From JALHMI01 sp964598535 (GTDB lineage Bacteria > Planctomycetota > Planctomycetia > Pirellulales > PALSA-1355): a stretch of DNA of 64,000 bases. Shown here one piece after another: positions 34,503 to 41,657 of the stretch (the first letter of the stretch is position 1; the number at the start of each line of letters is the position of its first letter). A program made the position numbers and the translations under genes. The notes beneath the pieces were generated by a model. It was not told the origin of the DNA, made no database searches, and was given only the letters and a program-made list of their open reading frames with translations. The stretch is taken from the NCBI GenBank assembly GCA_964598535.1, contig CAZRCI010000015.1:55021-119020 (forward strand), read 5' to 3'.

Positions 34503-34847
34503 ATGGCGGTGGCCGAAAAATCGAAACGCAAGCGCAAGGCCGCGGAGAGCGAGAGCACGCTGATCCTGGCCGACATGATCGCCGGGTATTGCCGCGCGAG
34601 GCAGCAGTCTTGGCAGGGCGCCGTCGGCACCGACTGCGTGTGCACGCTGGAGGATGGGCTCGAGCTCAGCATCGACGGTCGGCGGGGCGTGGTGCCCTGG
34701 TCGTGGCTCGGCGCGGCCCTCAGCCTGACGGGCGCCAAGCTGCCCGAGGAAATCAAGCGGCTTCCCGGAGCGAAAGCCGCTCCGAAGAAGAACGCCCCAG
34801 GAAACGCGTCGGCGCGGAAGCCGGCGAAGGCGAAGAAGAAATCGTAA
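34503..34847 (+). CDS. Unknown small phage protein with basic ends
   Basis: 114 residues; AAGGAGATGCATC precedes ATG 34503. Both ends are Lys/Arg-rich (MAVAEKSKRKRKA; KPAKAKKKS). The centre (LILADMIAGYCRARQQSWQG; CVCTLEDGLELSIDGRRGVV) looks like a small alpha/beta domain. Nucleic-acid binding is possible from the charge alone. No family is recognised. Confidence 0.6.
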   Translation: MAVAEKSKRKRKAAESESTLILADMIAGYCRARQQSWQGAVGTDCVCTLEDGLELSIDGRRGVVPWSWLGAALSLTGAKLPEEIKRLPGAKAAPKKNAPGNASARKPAKAKKKS

Positions 34848-34889
34848 CACAGAGGCTCAAAGCCGCAGCGCGGCGGAAAGGACGAAGTT

Positions 34890-35123
34890 GTGCAGCTCAA
34901 GCCACTGACCAGGCTGTTGCTGGACGGCGCGGCCAAGACGAGAAGCTGGCCTTCGGCAGCACGTTCCAAGTTGGCCGGCGAGGCCAGATCGCTGCGCTCG
35001 CAGCTCGCCCAGCAACGATGGAAAGGCGAACCGTACGGTGTGGCGCGAGAGGCCTTCCGTCTTCGTCGCGCGGCGGAAGAGTCGCGCCGAAGTCACGCGC
35101 TGCTCGCGGTGTTTTCCCGATGA
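34890..35123 (+). CDS. Unknown small basic phage protein
   Basis: 77 residues from GTG 34890, with AAGGACGAAGTT upstream. It is Arg-rich and helical (RSKLAGEARSLRSQLAQQRW, EAFRLRRAAEESRRS). The stop overlaps the start of the AP2 gene as ATGA, supporting a shared transcript and real coding. It could be an RNA- or DNA-binding helper of the next gene, but no motif proves this. Confidence 0.55.
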   Translation: MQLKPLTRLLLDGAAKTRSWPSAARSKLAGEARSLRSQLAQQRWKGEPYGVAREAFRLRRAAEESRRSHALLAVFSR

Positions 35124-35389
35124 CGGTCCCAGCGCAGAAATCGGATTGGTCGGCATGGTGCCATCAGCGTGGCCGCACCTCTAAGCGATCCGTCACCGCC
35201 TCGCGTTACCGCGGCGTGTGGTGGGATCGGGCGAGACGACGTTGGCGCGTGGAGATCTGCAAAGACGGCCAGCGTTACCGCGGTAAGTATCGGTTCGAGA
35301 TCCAGGCGGCGCTCGCCTACGACCGGTTGGCGCGAGAGCTGTATGGCGAGTTCGCCGTATTGAATTTCCCACTGACCACTGCCCACTAA
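35120..35389 (+). CDS. AP2/ERF-type DNA-binding protein
   Basis: 89 residues; ATG 35120 overlaps the upstream stop. An AP2 domain fills about 28-84: SRYRGVWWDRARRRWRVEIC, KYRFEIQAALAYDRLARELY and GEFAVLNFP match the pattern in which a three-strand sheet is packed on one helix. In phages AP2 domains usually accompany an HNH homing endonuclease. Here the AP2 domain stands alone with no HNH part nearby, so it may act as a stand-alone regulator or be what remains of a homing enzyme. Confidence 0.85.
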   Translation: MTVPAQKSDWSAWCHQRGRTSKRSVTASRYRGVWWDRARRRWRVEICKDGQRYRGKYRFEIQAALAYDRLARELYGEFAVLNFPLTTAH

Positions 35390-35422
35390 TCACTAACCAC
35401 TACCAGCACGGAGGGACGAACG

Positions 35423-35638
35423 ATGGTCCAACTACCGATCGCCGGCGCACGCGGGAACCTGGTGCTTGCCCGGCACGACGGCCAACGGGTGTTGCTCAGC
35501 GGAGGCATCACGATCGAGCTGGTGCGCTCGAAGACCGGCATCGCCTGGCTGCAAGTACAAGCGCCCTCAGGCGTGGCGATCTGGCGCGAGGAAATCGCCC
35601 CGCGCGAATTCGTCGACCGGCATCGGAGCGCCGCATGA
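35423..35638 (+). CDS. csrA: CsrA-like post-transcriptional regulator encoded by the phage
   Basis: 71 residues; CGGAGGGACGAACG precedes ATG 35423. Residues 13-58 align with CsrA: LVLARHDGQRVLLSGGITIE, then QVQAPSGVAIWREEI. The conserved Arg of the CsrA REEI motif is Arg55. CsrA dimers bind GGA motifs in mRNA leaders and block or steady translation. Here an N-terminal extension of about 12 residues precedes the first beta strand, which is unusual because that strand forms part of the dimer. It may rewire host or phage translation. The C-terminal tail is short and charged. Confidence 0.75.
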   Translation: MVQLPIAGARGNLVLARHDGQRVLLSGGITIELVRSKTGIAWLQVQAPSGVAIWREEIAPREFVDRHRSAA

Positions 35639-35659
35639 AACCGGACGGGGCGACGTCAG

Positions 35660-35669
35660 CCCCCCCCCC
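35660..35669 (+). other. Run of ten C at the junction of csrA and the next gene
   Basis: Ten consecutive C bases follow ATG 35635 in frame. The zinc-motif protein encoded just downstream lies in the other frame, and its homologous-looking text begins before its own ATG (IDLDGQLLMPWAHVRC). A one-base change in the run would fuse them. The tract could be slippage-prone, phase-variable or an assembly error. Confidence 0.5.
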
Positions 35670-35695
35670 GAATCGACCTCGATGGGCAGCTTCTG

Positions 35696-35830
35696 ATGCC
35701 GTGGGCCCACGTGCGCTGCCAGGGCTGCGGCCGGCTGCTGACGAGTACCTCGAGCCAGAAACGACAAATGGGGCGGACCTGCTGGCGGCGCAGCCAGCGG
35801 GAAGAACCCACCAAGGAAAACCAGGGATGA
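35696..35830 (+). CDS. Very small zinc-motif protein
   Basis: A 44-residue frame opens at ATG 35696 and ends at TGA 35828-35830. It reads MPWAHVRCQGCGRLLTSTSS, then a short linker with MGRTCWRRS. The spacing CxxCGRLLT...GxxC is a known small phage zinc-ribbon pattern (DUF6011-like, from memory). Its stop overlaps the next start as ATGA. A longer version may begin at 35635 if the C10 run is read with a one-base shift. The alternative frame through this region gives an unstructured Pro/Ala-rich peptide and is disfavoured. Confidence 0.55.
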   Translation: MPWAHVRCQGCGRLLTSTSSQKRQMGRTCWRRSQREEPTKENQG

Positions 35831-36009
35831 GCTGCAATCACCCCCACGAAAAGTGGCGCGATGCGATCGACCCGGATCGACCGTTCTTCGTGCGCACCGT
35901 GTGCGCCTGCGGAAAATTCCTGGGGTATCGCGACCTCGAACAAACCGGCGAAGTCTCGCCGGCCAAGCCGCCCCGTAACCCTCGAGCGCGCCGCGCGGCC
36001 GGCGCGTAA
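35827..36009 (+). CDS. Small phage protein with CxC motif
   Basis: 60 residues from ATG 35827, overlapping the upstream stop. It reads MSCNHPHEKWRDAIDPDRPF, then FVRTVCACGKFLGYRDLE, and ends in a basic Pro/Arg tail. The Cys/His near the start and the CACGK near the middle could bind one zinc. The pattern TVCxCGKFxGYR is like the small metal-binding proteins found in many phages. Function is unknown. Confidence 0.65.
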   Translation: MSCNHPHEKWRDAIDPDRPFFVRTVCACGKFLGYRDLEQTGEVSPAKPPRNPRARRAAGA

Positions 36010-36032
36010 ACAAAACGAAAGGAGATCTGACC

Positions 36033-36308
36033 ATGGCGGACACGACCGAACCAGGCTTGCGTTTGCAGCAACGGCTCAACGAGCTCTGGCAGGCAATGAT
36101 GAACGAGCTGCCGCCCGAATCACGCGCGAAGTGCGCTTGGACCTGGTGCGGCGCCTTGCTGAGCCAGGCCGTTCTGATCGCCGCCTACATGCACGGCGCG
36201 GAAGCAGACCTGGAGGCGATGAGACCGGCGCTCGAGGACGTGGCCGAGGCCCTGAGCCAGCACTTTCCCACGCCGCGTGCGACGATCAAGGAGGTTCCGC
36301 ATGCGTGA
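36033..36308 (+). CDS. Unknown small phage protein
   Basis: 91 residues; AAAGGAGATCTGACC precedes ATG 36033. Mostly helical, with LRLQQRLNELWQAMMNELPP, two Trp/Cys positions (KCAWTWCGALLSQ) and an acidic stretch (EADLEAMRPALEDVAEAL). No membrane span is convincing. The last codons hold the ribosome site (AAGGAGG) of the next gene. Confidence 0.6.
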   Translation: MADTTEPGLRLQQRLNELWQAMMNELPPESRAKCAWTWCGALLSQAVLIAAYMHGAEADLEAMRPALEDVAEALSQHFPTPRATIKEVPHA

Positions 36309-36819
36309 AGAAAATTCCCAGGCCTGCCCGGTTGTGGGTTGCAATCGCTGCAAGCGCTCGGTACCGATGTGCCGCCAGCACTGGATGGCGCTGGCCGGCA
36401 CGCAACGCCGGCTGCTCCTCGAGCTCGAGGAGTGCGACCCGGTGGCCTGCGGCGTGGCGGTGTTGCTGTTGGCCGAGGCCATCGGCGACGAAGCGCCCCC
36501 GTGGGCCGGCAGGAACGAGACACGACGAGTCGACCGGCGGGAGCGCGTAAAACGCATGCAAGCGGCACAACGAGCCACGTGTCAGAGGATGCGCCGACAC
36601 GCCCGCGGGCGCGACGAATATGCTCCGCGGACCGCCGCGTGGCGCGAGGAGCTGGAGCGGATCGTCCGGCTGCTGCGGGAAAAGTACTCGGCGCTGGAGG
36701 TGGCGCTGGCGATGGTGCGCGGCGGACACGGCACGGACGGCTATTGCCCGTTCCTGGTCAGCGCGGGGCTCGACCTCGACGACCAGCGCGCCGAGGCGCC
36801 GGCCCTCGCCGGCACGTAA
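36301..36819 (+). CDS. Phage Cys/His-motif protein, paralogue family member 1
   Basis: 172 residues; ATG 36301 follows AAGGAGGTTCCGC inside the previous gene and overlaps its stop. Near the start is CPVVGCNRCKRSVPMCRQHW, a C(4)C...R...MCxxHW motif likely to hold zinc. Near the end, SALEVALAMVRGGHGTDGYC is followed by PFLVSAGLDLDDQ. This end is matched in the next gene (VELACAMVRTRSGVDGYNPY, LDEQ). The two genes are diverged duplicates. Function is unknown. Confidence 0.6.
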   Translation: MREENSQACPVVGCNRCKRSVPMCRQHWMALAGTQRRLLLELEECDPVACGVAVLLLAEAIGDEAPPWAGRNETRRVDRRERVKRMQAAQRATCQRMRRHARGRDEYAPRTAAWREELERIVRLLREKYSALEVALAMVRGGHGTDGYCPFLVSAGLDLDDQRAEAPALAGT

Positions 36820-36835
36820 ACGAGGGAAACGCGGC

Positions 36836-37339
36836 ATGACGCCGATGGAATTTTGCGCGGGGCTGAGCTGCTCCAACTGGTTGCGCGATGGGCGAACGCT
36901 GCCCTTGTGCCGGCGCTGCTGGCAGCGCCTCGCCCCCGGCCCGCGCGCGCAAATCCGTGCGCTCTCCGGGGCCGGCGAGCACCTGGCGGCACGCACCCTC
37001 GCCGCGCTCGTCGCCGAGCTGCCGGCGCGCACGCTCTGCGCGGATGCTCTCGAGCTCAATCGGACGTGGATCACCGTGCGGGCCAACGTCGCGGAGGCGC
37101 TCGAGCGAGAGGCCCGCGACTATCAGGCTGCCGTCGAACCCTGGCGCGTGCTGCTCGCAGATCTGTTCCGGTCGATCGCGGGCGCCGCGGCCTGGGGACG
37201 CTGGTCGCACGTCGAGCTCGCCTGCGCGATGGTTCGCACGCGCAGCGGGGTCGACGGATACAACCCTTACCTGCTGGCGGCCGCCGTCGACCTCGACGAG
37301 CAAACCGCGGCGAACGCTCACGCCGGGGCCGTACCATGA
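36836..37339 (+). CDS. Phage Cys-motif protein, paralogue family member 2
   Basis: 167 residues from ATG 36836 (CGAGGG upstream). It opens MTPMEFCAGLSCSNWLRD and then LCRRCWQRLAPGPRAQI, a variant of the CxxxC...LCxxCW motif in member 1. The C-terminal segment WSHVELACAMVRTRSGVDGY, then NPYLLAAAVDLDEQ, matches the end of member 1. The stop overlaps the next start as ATGA. The retained motif at both ends suggests a family-specific zinc and protein- or DNA-contact role. Confidence 0.6.
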   Translation: MTPMEFCAGLSCSNWLRDGRTLPLCRRCWQRLAPGPRAQIRALSGAGEHLAARTLAALVAELPARTLCADALELNRTWITVRANVAEALEREARDYQAAVEPWRVLLADLFRSIAGAAAWGRWSHVELACAMVRTRSGVDGYNPYLLAAAVDLDEQTAANAHAGAVP

Positions 37340-37587
37340 CGCCCGTGGCTTGCCCCCGCCCCGACAAGATCGGTTATCCCACGCACGCCATGGCCGCGCG
37401 GGCGCTCGGCGTGCTGCGCGGCAGGAAGGGGTTTGGCGTGGCGGAAATCTATCGCTGCGACTGCGGCCTCTGGCACCTGGGGCGCAGTGGCCCGGGCGTC
37501 GGCGGCAAGTCGCGCCGCCGCAAGCGCACGCAACGGCGGCGTCTCAAACGGTCCTTGTGGTGGGGGAAAGGTGATGCCAGCCAATGA
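37336..37587 (+). CDS. Small phage zinc-motif protein with YRCDCGLWHL signature
   Basis: 83 residues from ATG 37336, overlapping the previous stop. It reads CPRPDKIGYPTHAMAARALG, then EIYRCDCGLWHLGRSG, and ends in a strongly basic tail (RRRKRTQRRRLKRS). The pattern CP..K..Y.T...A......YxCxCGxWHLxR recurs in actinophage and planctomycete phage proteins of unknown function. The basic tail suggests nucleic-acid contact. It overlaps the next gene by 14 bases. Confidence 0.65.
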   Translation: MTPVACPRPDKIGYPTHAMAARALGVLRGRKGFGVAEIYRCDCGLWHLGRSGPGVGGKSRRRKRTQRRRLKRSLWWGKGDASQ

Positions 37588-37867
37588 ATGCGCGGCCACG
37601 ATGTGCGGGCGCGGAATCCACCGTGCCCGCCTGATGTGCAAGCCGCATTGGTACCAGGTGCCCAGGCACTTGCGCGCGGCGATCCGGCGGCTGTACGACG
37701 CCGAAGTGGCTCCGTTCATCGCGCGGCTCAAGAAGCTGATGGACGACGCGGCCGCCGGCTGCCCGCTCGAAACGTGCGAGATCGTGATCGCGGTGACGAG
37801 CGACCGCTCGGCGCACAATGACCGCCGGATCGCGGCGGCGCTCGACCTCTCCGAGGTCCAGCGATGA
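37574..37867 (+). CDS. Phage Cys/His-motif protein, related to the two upstream
   Basis: 97 residues; ATG 37574 has AAAGG upstream within the previous gene. The start CAATMCGRGIHRARLMCKPH followed by WYQVPRHLRAAIRRLYDAE is the same CxxxxCxR...MCxxHWxxVP motif as at 36301. A helical rest (APFIARLKKLMDDAAAGCPL) follows. The stop overlaps the sigma-factor start as ATGA, which suggests coupled translation and a possible link to that regulator. Confidence 0.65.
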   Translation: MPANECAATMCGRGIHRARLMCKPHWYQVPRHLRAAIRRLYDAEVAPFIARLKKLMDDAAAGCPLETCEIVIAVTSDRSAHNDRRIAAALDLSEVQR

Positions 37868-38550
37868 CCGCGCCGCCCGAGGACGTCGAGACGCTCATCC
37901 GCGGCGGGCAGGCCTGGGCCAGGGCGCTCGCGCGGCAATTGTATCGCCGCTGGACGCCCGGCGCCGTGCAGCTCGACGACCTCGAAAGCGCGGCGCTCGA
38001 CGGACTGTGGCGCGCCGCCCGGCGATACGACGGCTGCCGGCCGTTCCGAACCTACGCCCAGCACCACGTCCGCGGCGCGCTGCTCGACTGCCTGCGCGGG
38101 GCCGATCCGCTCAGCCGCCAGCAGCGCGCCGCGGCCAAGGCGGCCGAAGCCCAGTGCGCGGAGTTGGCCCATCGTCTCGCGCGGCCGCCGACCGACGAGG
38201 AACTGGCCGAGGCGGCGGGGATCTCGCCGGCCGAATTGGCCGCGTTGCGGATCGCGCGGCCCCTCAGCCTCGACGCGCCCATCGCCGAGCGCGAGGACGG
38301 CCGCGCGATCCGCCTGCTCGAGCAGCTCGCGTCGCGCCAGCCAGGCGACGACGAGCGCGAACGGTTCGAGCGTCTGACGCGCGGGCTGCCGGCGCGCACG
38401 CGGTCGCTACTCTGGATGTACTACTACGAAGGCCAGTCGATGGGGGCCATCGCCGCGCAATTCGGGGTGACGCTGAGCCGGGGCAGTCAGATTCACCGCC
38501 AGGCGCTGGACTGGCTGCGCCGCACCGCGCCCGAGATCCGGCTTGACTGA
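37864..38550 (+). CDS. Phage-encoded sigma-70 family RNA polymerase sigma factor
   Basis: 228 residues; start overlaps upstream stop. Region 2 (about 35-85) reads LDDLESAALDGLWRAARRYD, then RPFRTYAQHHVRGALLDCL. Region 3 is at about 100-140 (RPPTDEELAEAAGISPAELA). Region 4 (about 170-222) contains ARTRSLLWMYYYEGQSMGAI, a helix-turn-helix and IHRQALDWLRR. This regional order is like FliA/SigF-type (group 3) factors. The placement just before the lysis and virion genes fits a switch from early to late transcription. The cognate promoters are not identified. Confidence 0.88.
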   Translation: MTAPPEDVETLIRGGQAWARALARQLYRRWTPGAVQLDDLESAALDGLWRAARRYDGCRPFRTYAQHHVRGALLDCLRGADPLSRQQRAAAKAAEAQCAELAHRLARPPTDEELAEAAGISPAELAALRIARPLSLDAPIAEREDGRAIRLLEQLASRQPGDDERERFERLTRGLPARTRSLLWMYYYEGQSMGAIAAQFGVTLSRGSQIHRQALDWLRRTAPEIRLD

Positions 38551-38610
38551 TTGGCGCGTGCGGGCTACCGGCATGGATCGTGCCCTTTGACGCCTCGCCG
38601 GGAGTCCGCC

Positions 38611-39258
38611 GTGTCTGCTACGCATTCCCTCACGCTCTATCGCACGGCGCGGCCCACGATCCGCAACGGCGACGTGCTGCTGCTGCGCAATCCGTCGAGC
38701 CCCATCGCCGTGCTCGGCCGCGGGCTCTACAGCCACGCGTCGGTCGCCTTCTGGCACGGCGCCCTGCACTCGCAAGAACGCGTGCTGATGCTCGCGGAGT
38801 TTCGCGAGCTCGTCGGCGGCCGCATCGTCACGCTCAGCAGCCAGGTCCGCCGCTACCCGGGCCGCCTCGACGTATTTCGGCCGAAATGCACGCCGCACCT
38901 GGCGAGCTTCGCGGCGGAAATCATGGTGCGCCAGGCGGGGCACGCCTACGGCTGGGGGTCGATCGTGGCCTGCGGCGCGCTGCACGCGCCCGGCGTGCGC
39001 TGGGCCGCCCGCCGCTGGTGGAACGCGGCCGATACGCGCCTGAGCGGCTGGAGCGACTGCAAGCACTGTTCCCAGGCCGTCACCTGGGCCTACCGCAAGG
39101 CGGCCCGCACGGCGCGGAGCAACTTCGAGCTCGCTCCCGGGCTGGCGGACTGGGCCGTCGAGCCGACGCACCTCGAGCACTCGGCCGGCCTCGAGCGCGT
39201 CGTCACGGGGCTCGCGCACGAACTGCCCGAAGACGTGCTTCCCTTTTCTTCCGTCTGA
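38611..39258 (+). CDS. YiiX-like permuted NlpC/P60 cysteine hydrolase
   Basis: 215 residues from GTG 38611 (GGGAG upstream); TTG at 38551 would add 20 residues. IRNGDVLLLRNPSSP, then GLYSHASVAFWHG (His42), and later SDCKHCSQAVTWAYRKA (Cys153) give the permuted NlpC/P60 order, His before Cys, seen in YiiX/YebB-like proteins. In a phage this suggests cleavage of peptidoglycan or of a lipid/peptide amide. No signal peptide is present, so release would need a holin. It may be the endolysin, or a host-modifying enzyme. Confidence 0.7.
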   Translation: MSATHSLTLYRTARPTIRNGDVLLLRNPSSPIAVLGRGLYSHASVAFWHGALHSQERVLMLAEFRELVGGRIVTLSSQVRRYPGRLDVFRPKCTPHLASFAAEIMVRQAGHAYGWGSIVACGALHAPGVRWAARRWWNAADTRLSGWSDCKHCSQAVTWAYRKAARTARSNFELAPGLADWAVEPTHLEHSAGLERVVTGLAHELPEDVLPFSSV

Positions 39259-39268
39259 CGAGGCCCAC

Positions 39269-40669
39269 ATGCACCTGGTACGATCCTTCGCGCTGGCGCT
39301 GCTCGTGGTGATTCCCGCGCATGGGCAGCTCGAGCCGATTCCGCCGCGGCCCGCCAGCCACGCCACGTCGCCCGTATGCCGCGTGATCGCGGTCGCGGGC
39401 CACCATCGCTACCTGGGCAGCGGCACGCTCGTCGGCGAGACGACCGTCGTCACGAACTGGCACGTGGTGACGCCGCAGCCGGGAGAGCCGCCGGTCACGC
39501 ACGTCGAGGTGCATTTCCCGGGCGGCTTCGCCAGCCTCGCGCGGATCGAGTGCGTCGACGCCGAATGGGACCTGGCGGCGCTCACCGTCGCCCGGCCACC
39601 CGTCGCGCCCGTGGCGATCGCCCTCGAGCCGCCCGCGCCGGGCGAGGTGCTCACGCTGGTGGGCTTCGGCCCGGACGGCGTGCTCCGCCAGCAGTCTGGC
39701 GAGCTGGTGCGCTACGAAGCGCCCAGCTCCAGCCCCGGGGTCCGCGAAATCGTCACCTGCCGCGCCGTCGCGCGCAACGGCGATTCGGGCGGGCCGATCT
39801 TCGACCCGCGCGGCTGCCTGGCCGGCGTGCAATTCGGGACGGCCGACGGGCTGACCAGCGGCGCGCATTGCGGCCGCTTGCGCCAGTTTCTTGGCCGCTG
39901 CCTCGGCTGGCGTCCCGCGCCGCCCCGCGCGCAGGCCTTGCCGCCCGCGCCGTCGCCCGAATTGCAACGGCACGACAAGCTGCTCGCCGAGCGCGACGCG
40001 CTGGAACGCCGCCTGGCCGATGCCGAGGCGTTGGCCCCGCAGCTTTCCGCCGCGCGGCAGCAGCTCGAAGCGTGCGGCAAGGAGCGACTCGCGATCGAAG
40101 GCCGGTTGCACCAGGTGGCCACGGAACTGGAAGCGGCGAAGCAAGCGCCGCAGGTGTGCCTCGCGCCCCCGAGCGGCCCACCGGCCGGCGTGTCGGCGGC
40201 GGCCGAAGCGAGCAAGCCCTCGGCACTCGAATCCGTGCTGAGCCACCGCGCCGCCACCGCGCTCACCGGAGCGCTCGTATCGTTTGGCGTGCCGGCCGGG
40301 TTGGCCGGAGTCGCCGCCGGCGGCGCGGTCTGGCTCGTGATGCGGCGCGGCAAGCGGCGGCTGCAGGAGAAGCTTGCGAAACGCGGGGCGCGGCGCGCTT
40401 CGCCCCAGGTTGCCGTGCCCCACGCCGCCGCCGTGGACCGCGCGCGGCTGGAGATCGCGCGCGTGCCCGTCACGGATCACGCGTTCAATCGCCTCGTCGC
40501 GGCGCTGCGCGCCGAGCTCGCCTGGAATCCGGAGGCGCTGCCCGTCGTCACGCGGATCTGGTCGCTCTACGACCAGAGCGCCGCGAGCGCCGCCGAGAAG
40601 CAACCGTACCGGGAACCGTTGCCGCCGGGCGCTGCGCTCGGGTGGACGGACCCCAAACCCAAGGAGTAA
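39269..40669 (+). CDS. Membrane-anchored trypsin-like serine protease
   Basis: 466 residues from ATG 39269. The signal peptide is MHLVRSFALALLVVIPAHGQ. A chymotrypsin-fold protease domain (about 30-215) shows His65 (VTNWHVV), Asp101 (EWDLAAL) and Ser173 (NGDSGGPIF). A coiled coil follows at about 230-290 (LLAERDALERRLADAEALAP). One membrane helix lies at about 325-357 (FGVPAGLAGVAAGGAVWLVM), then a basic cytoplasmic end. The protease would sit outside the inner membrane on a stalk. This is unusual for a phage; it could aid lysis, alter the envelope or block other phages. Confidence 0.8.
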   Translation: MHLVRSFALALLVVIPAHGQLEPIPPRPASHATSPVCRVIAVAGHHRYLGSGTLVGETTVVTNWHVVTPQPGEPPVTHVEVHFPGGFASLARIECVDAEWDLAALTVARPPVAPVAIALEPPAPGEVLTLVGFGPDGVLRQQSGELVRYEAPSSSPGVREIVTCRAVARNGDSGGPIFDPRGCLAGVQFGTADGLTSGAHCGRLRQFLGRCLGWRPAPPRAQALPPAPSPELQRHDKLLAERDALERRLADAEALAPQLSAARQQLEACGKERLAIEGRLHQVATELEAAKQAPQVCLAPPSGPPAGVSAAAEASKPSALESVLSHRAATALTGALVSFGVPAGLAGVAAGGAVWLVMRRGKRRLQEKLAKRGARRASPQVAVPHAAAVDRARLEIARVPVTDHAFNRLVAALRAELAWNPEALPVVTRIWSLYDQSAASAAEKQPYREPLPPGAALGWTDPKPKE

Positions 40670-40674
40670 TCGCG

Positions 40675-41568
40675 ATGAACACGTTTTTATTCGGCACCGA
40701 CGCGGTGCTGCTGTACGACGTCGATCCCTGGAATCGGCTGGGCTTTGGCGTGCCGAATTTCGGCGTCAAGAGTGAGACGGGTGGCGACACGATCGAGACG
40801 ATCGGCACGCTCAACCAACCGCTGCATGGCCTGGCGAGCCAGATCGGCAAGCTGCAGCTCTACATCATGACGCACGCCGACGCGGCCCGCATGCAGCCGC
40901 CCACGCGCAACACGATCGAGCGGCTGGGGAAACTCTGCAACCGCGTCTCCGCCGTGCTCAGCGCGCGGATGGTGGCCACCAACGAGCTGATCGTCGAGCC
41001 GGTCCACCAGCGCCCCGCGCCGAAGATCTGGACGATCCACCCCGTGCCGTATTTCGACGGCCCCTTCGTGCGCAATCCGTGGCTGAAGGAGTACAACGAT
41101 CTGGTGATGACCGCGCTCACGAATTTCTACCAGCACTCGGACAACAACCAGCCGCTCACGATCACGGTCAAGTTCGCCCAGGAGATCTACCAGTATTTTC
41201 GCCAGATCAAGATCCGGATGGGCACGGAGCTGCTGGGGATCGACCGCGCCACGCTCGAGGCCGACGCGTTCGAGTTCAAGGCGGAGCACTACGAGAACTA
41301 CTTCCCCAACGAGCGCGTCGTGAACATGGAAGCGCTCGACGGGCCGGGCCCGATTTTCTCCGGGCCGACCGAGGTCGATCTGCGGCCGCTGTACAACGGG
41401 TTTCCGGCGAATATGATTTTGCCGAAGCTGCGCCAGTACCCGATCGGCCCGGTGCCCGGCGCGCGGGGCATCAGCGGCGAGGATACGATCGACGAGAAGA
41501 CCAGCACGCCCGGGACGGGCGGCGTCGGCGGCAAAGGCGCGACCGCGATCGGCCCGGCCGTCGTGTAA
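40675..41568 (+). CDS. Unknown phage protein, possibly structural
   Basis: 297 residues; AAGGAGTAATCGCG overlaps the upstream stop and precedes ATG 40675. It begins MNTFLFGTDAVLLYDVDPWN, is rich in aromatic and polar residues, and ends with a Gly/Thr-rich tail (STPGTGGVGGKGATAIG). It shows no signal peptide, membrane span or enzyme motif. Composition resembles virion proteins, but its position between protease and nuclease is odd for one. No family is recognised. Confidence 0.6.
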   Translation: MNTFLFGTDAVLLYDVDPWNRLGFGVPNFGVKSETGGDTIETIGTLNQPLHGLASQIGKLQLYIMTHADAARMQPPTRNTIERLGKLCNRVSAVLSARMVATNELIVEPVHQRPAPKIWTIHPVPYFDGPFVRNPWLKEYNDLVMTALTNFYQHSDNNQPLTITVKFAQEIYQYFRQIKIRMGTELLGIDRATLEADAFEFKAEHYENYFPNERVVNMEALDGPGPIFSGPTEVDLRPLYNGFPANMILPKLRQYPIGPVPGARGISGEDTIDEKTSTPGTGGVGGKGATAIGPAVV

Positions 41569-41657
41569 CTCCTGGGCGGGGCGCCCCGCGCGAAGACTCG
41601 CGATGCCGCCTGTCGACGCGCGGGGACCCGTCCTCTCGAACCCGCGAGGATTCCTAG

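Noticed and set aside
35635..36009. Single 124-residue gene across the C10 run
   Set aside because: Its middle is unstructured Pro/Ala text, while a zinc-motif frame and an ATGA-linked start at 35827 explain the region better; kept as a frameshift question.
39203..40603. 466-codon minus-strand frame opposite the serine protease
   Set aside because: The plus strand has a signal peptide and His/Asp/Ser triad; the reverse frame is low-complexity Arg/Ala text.
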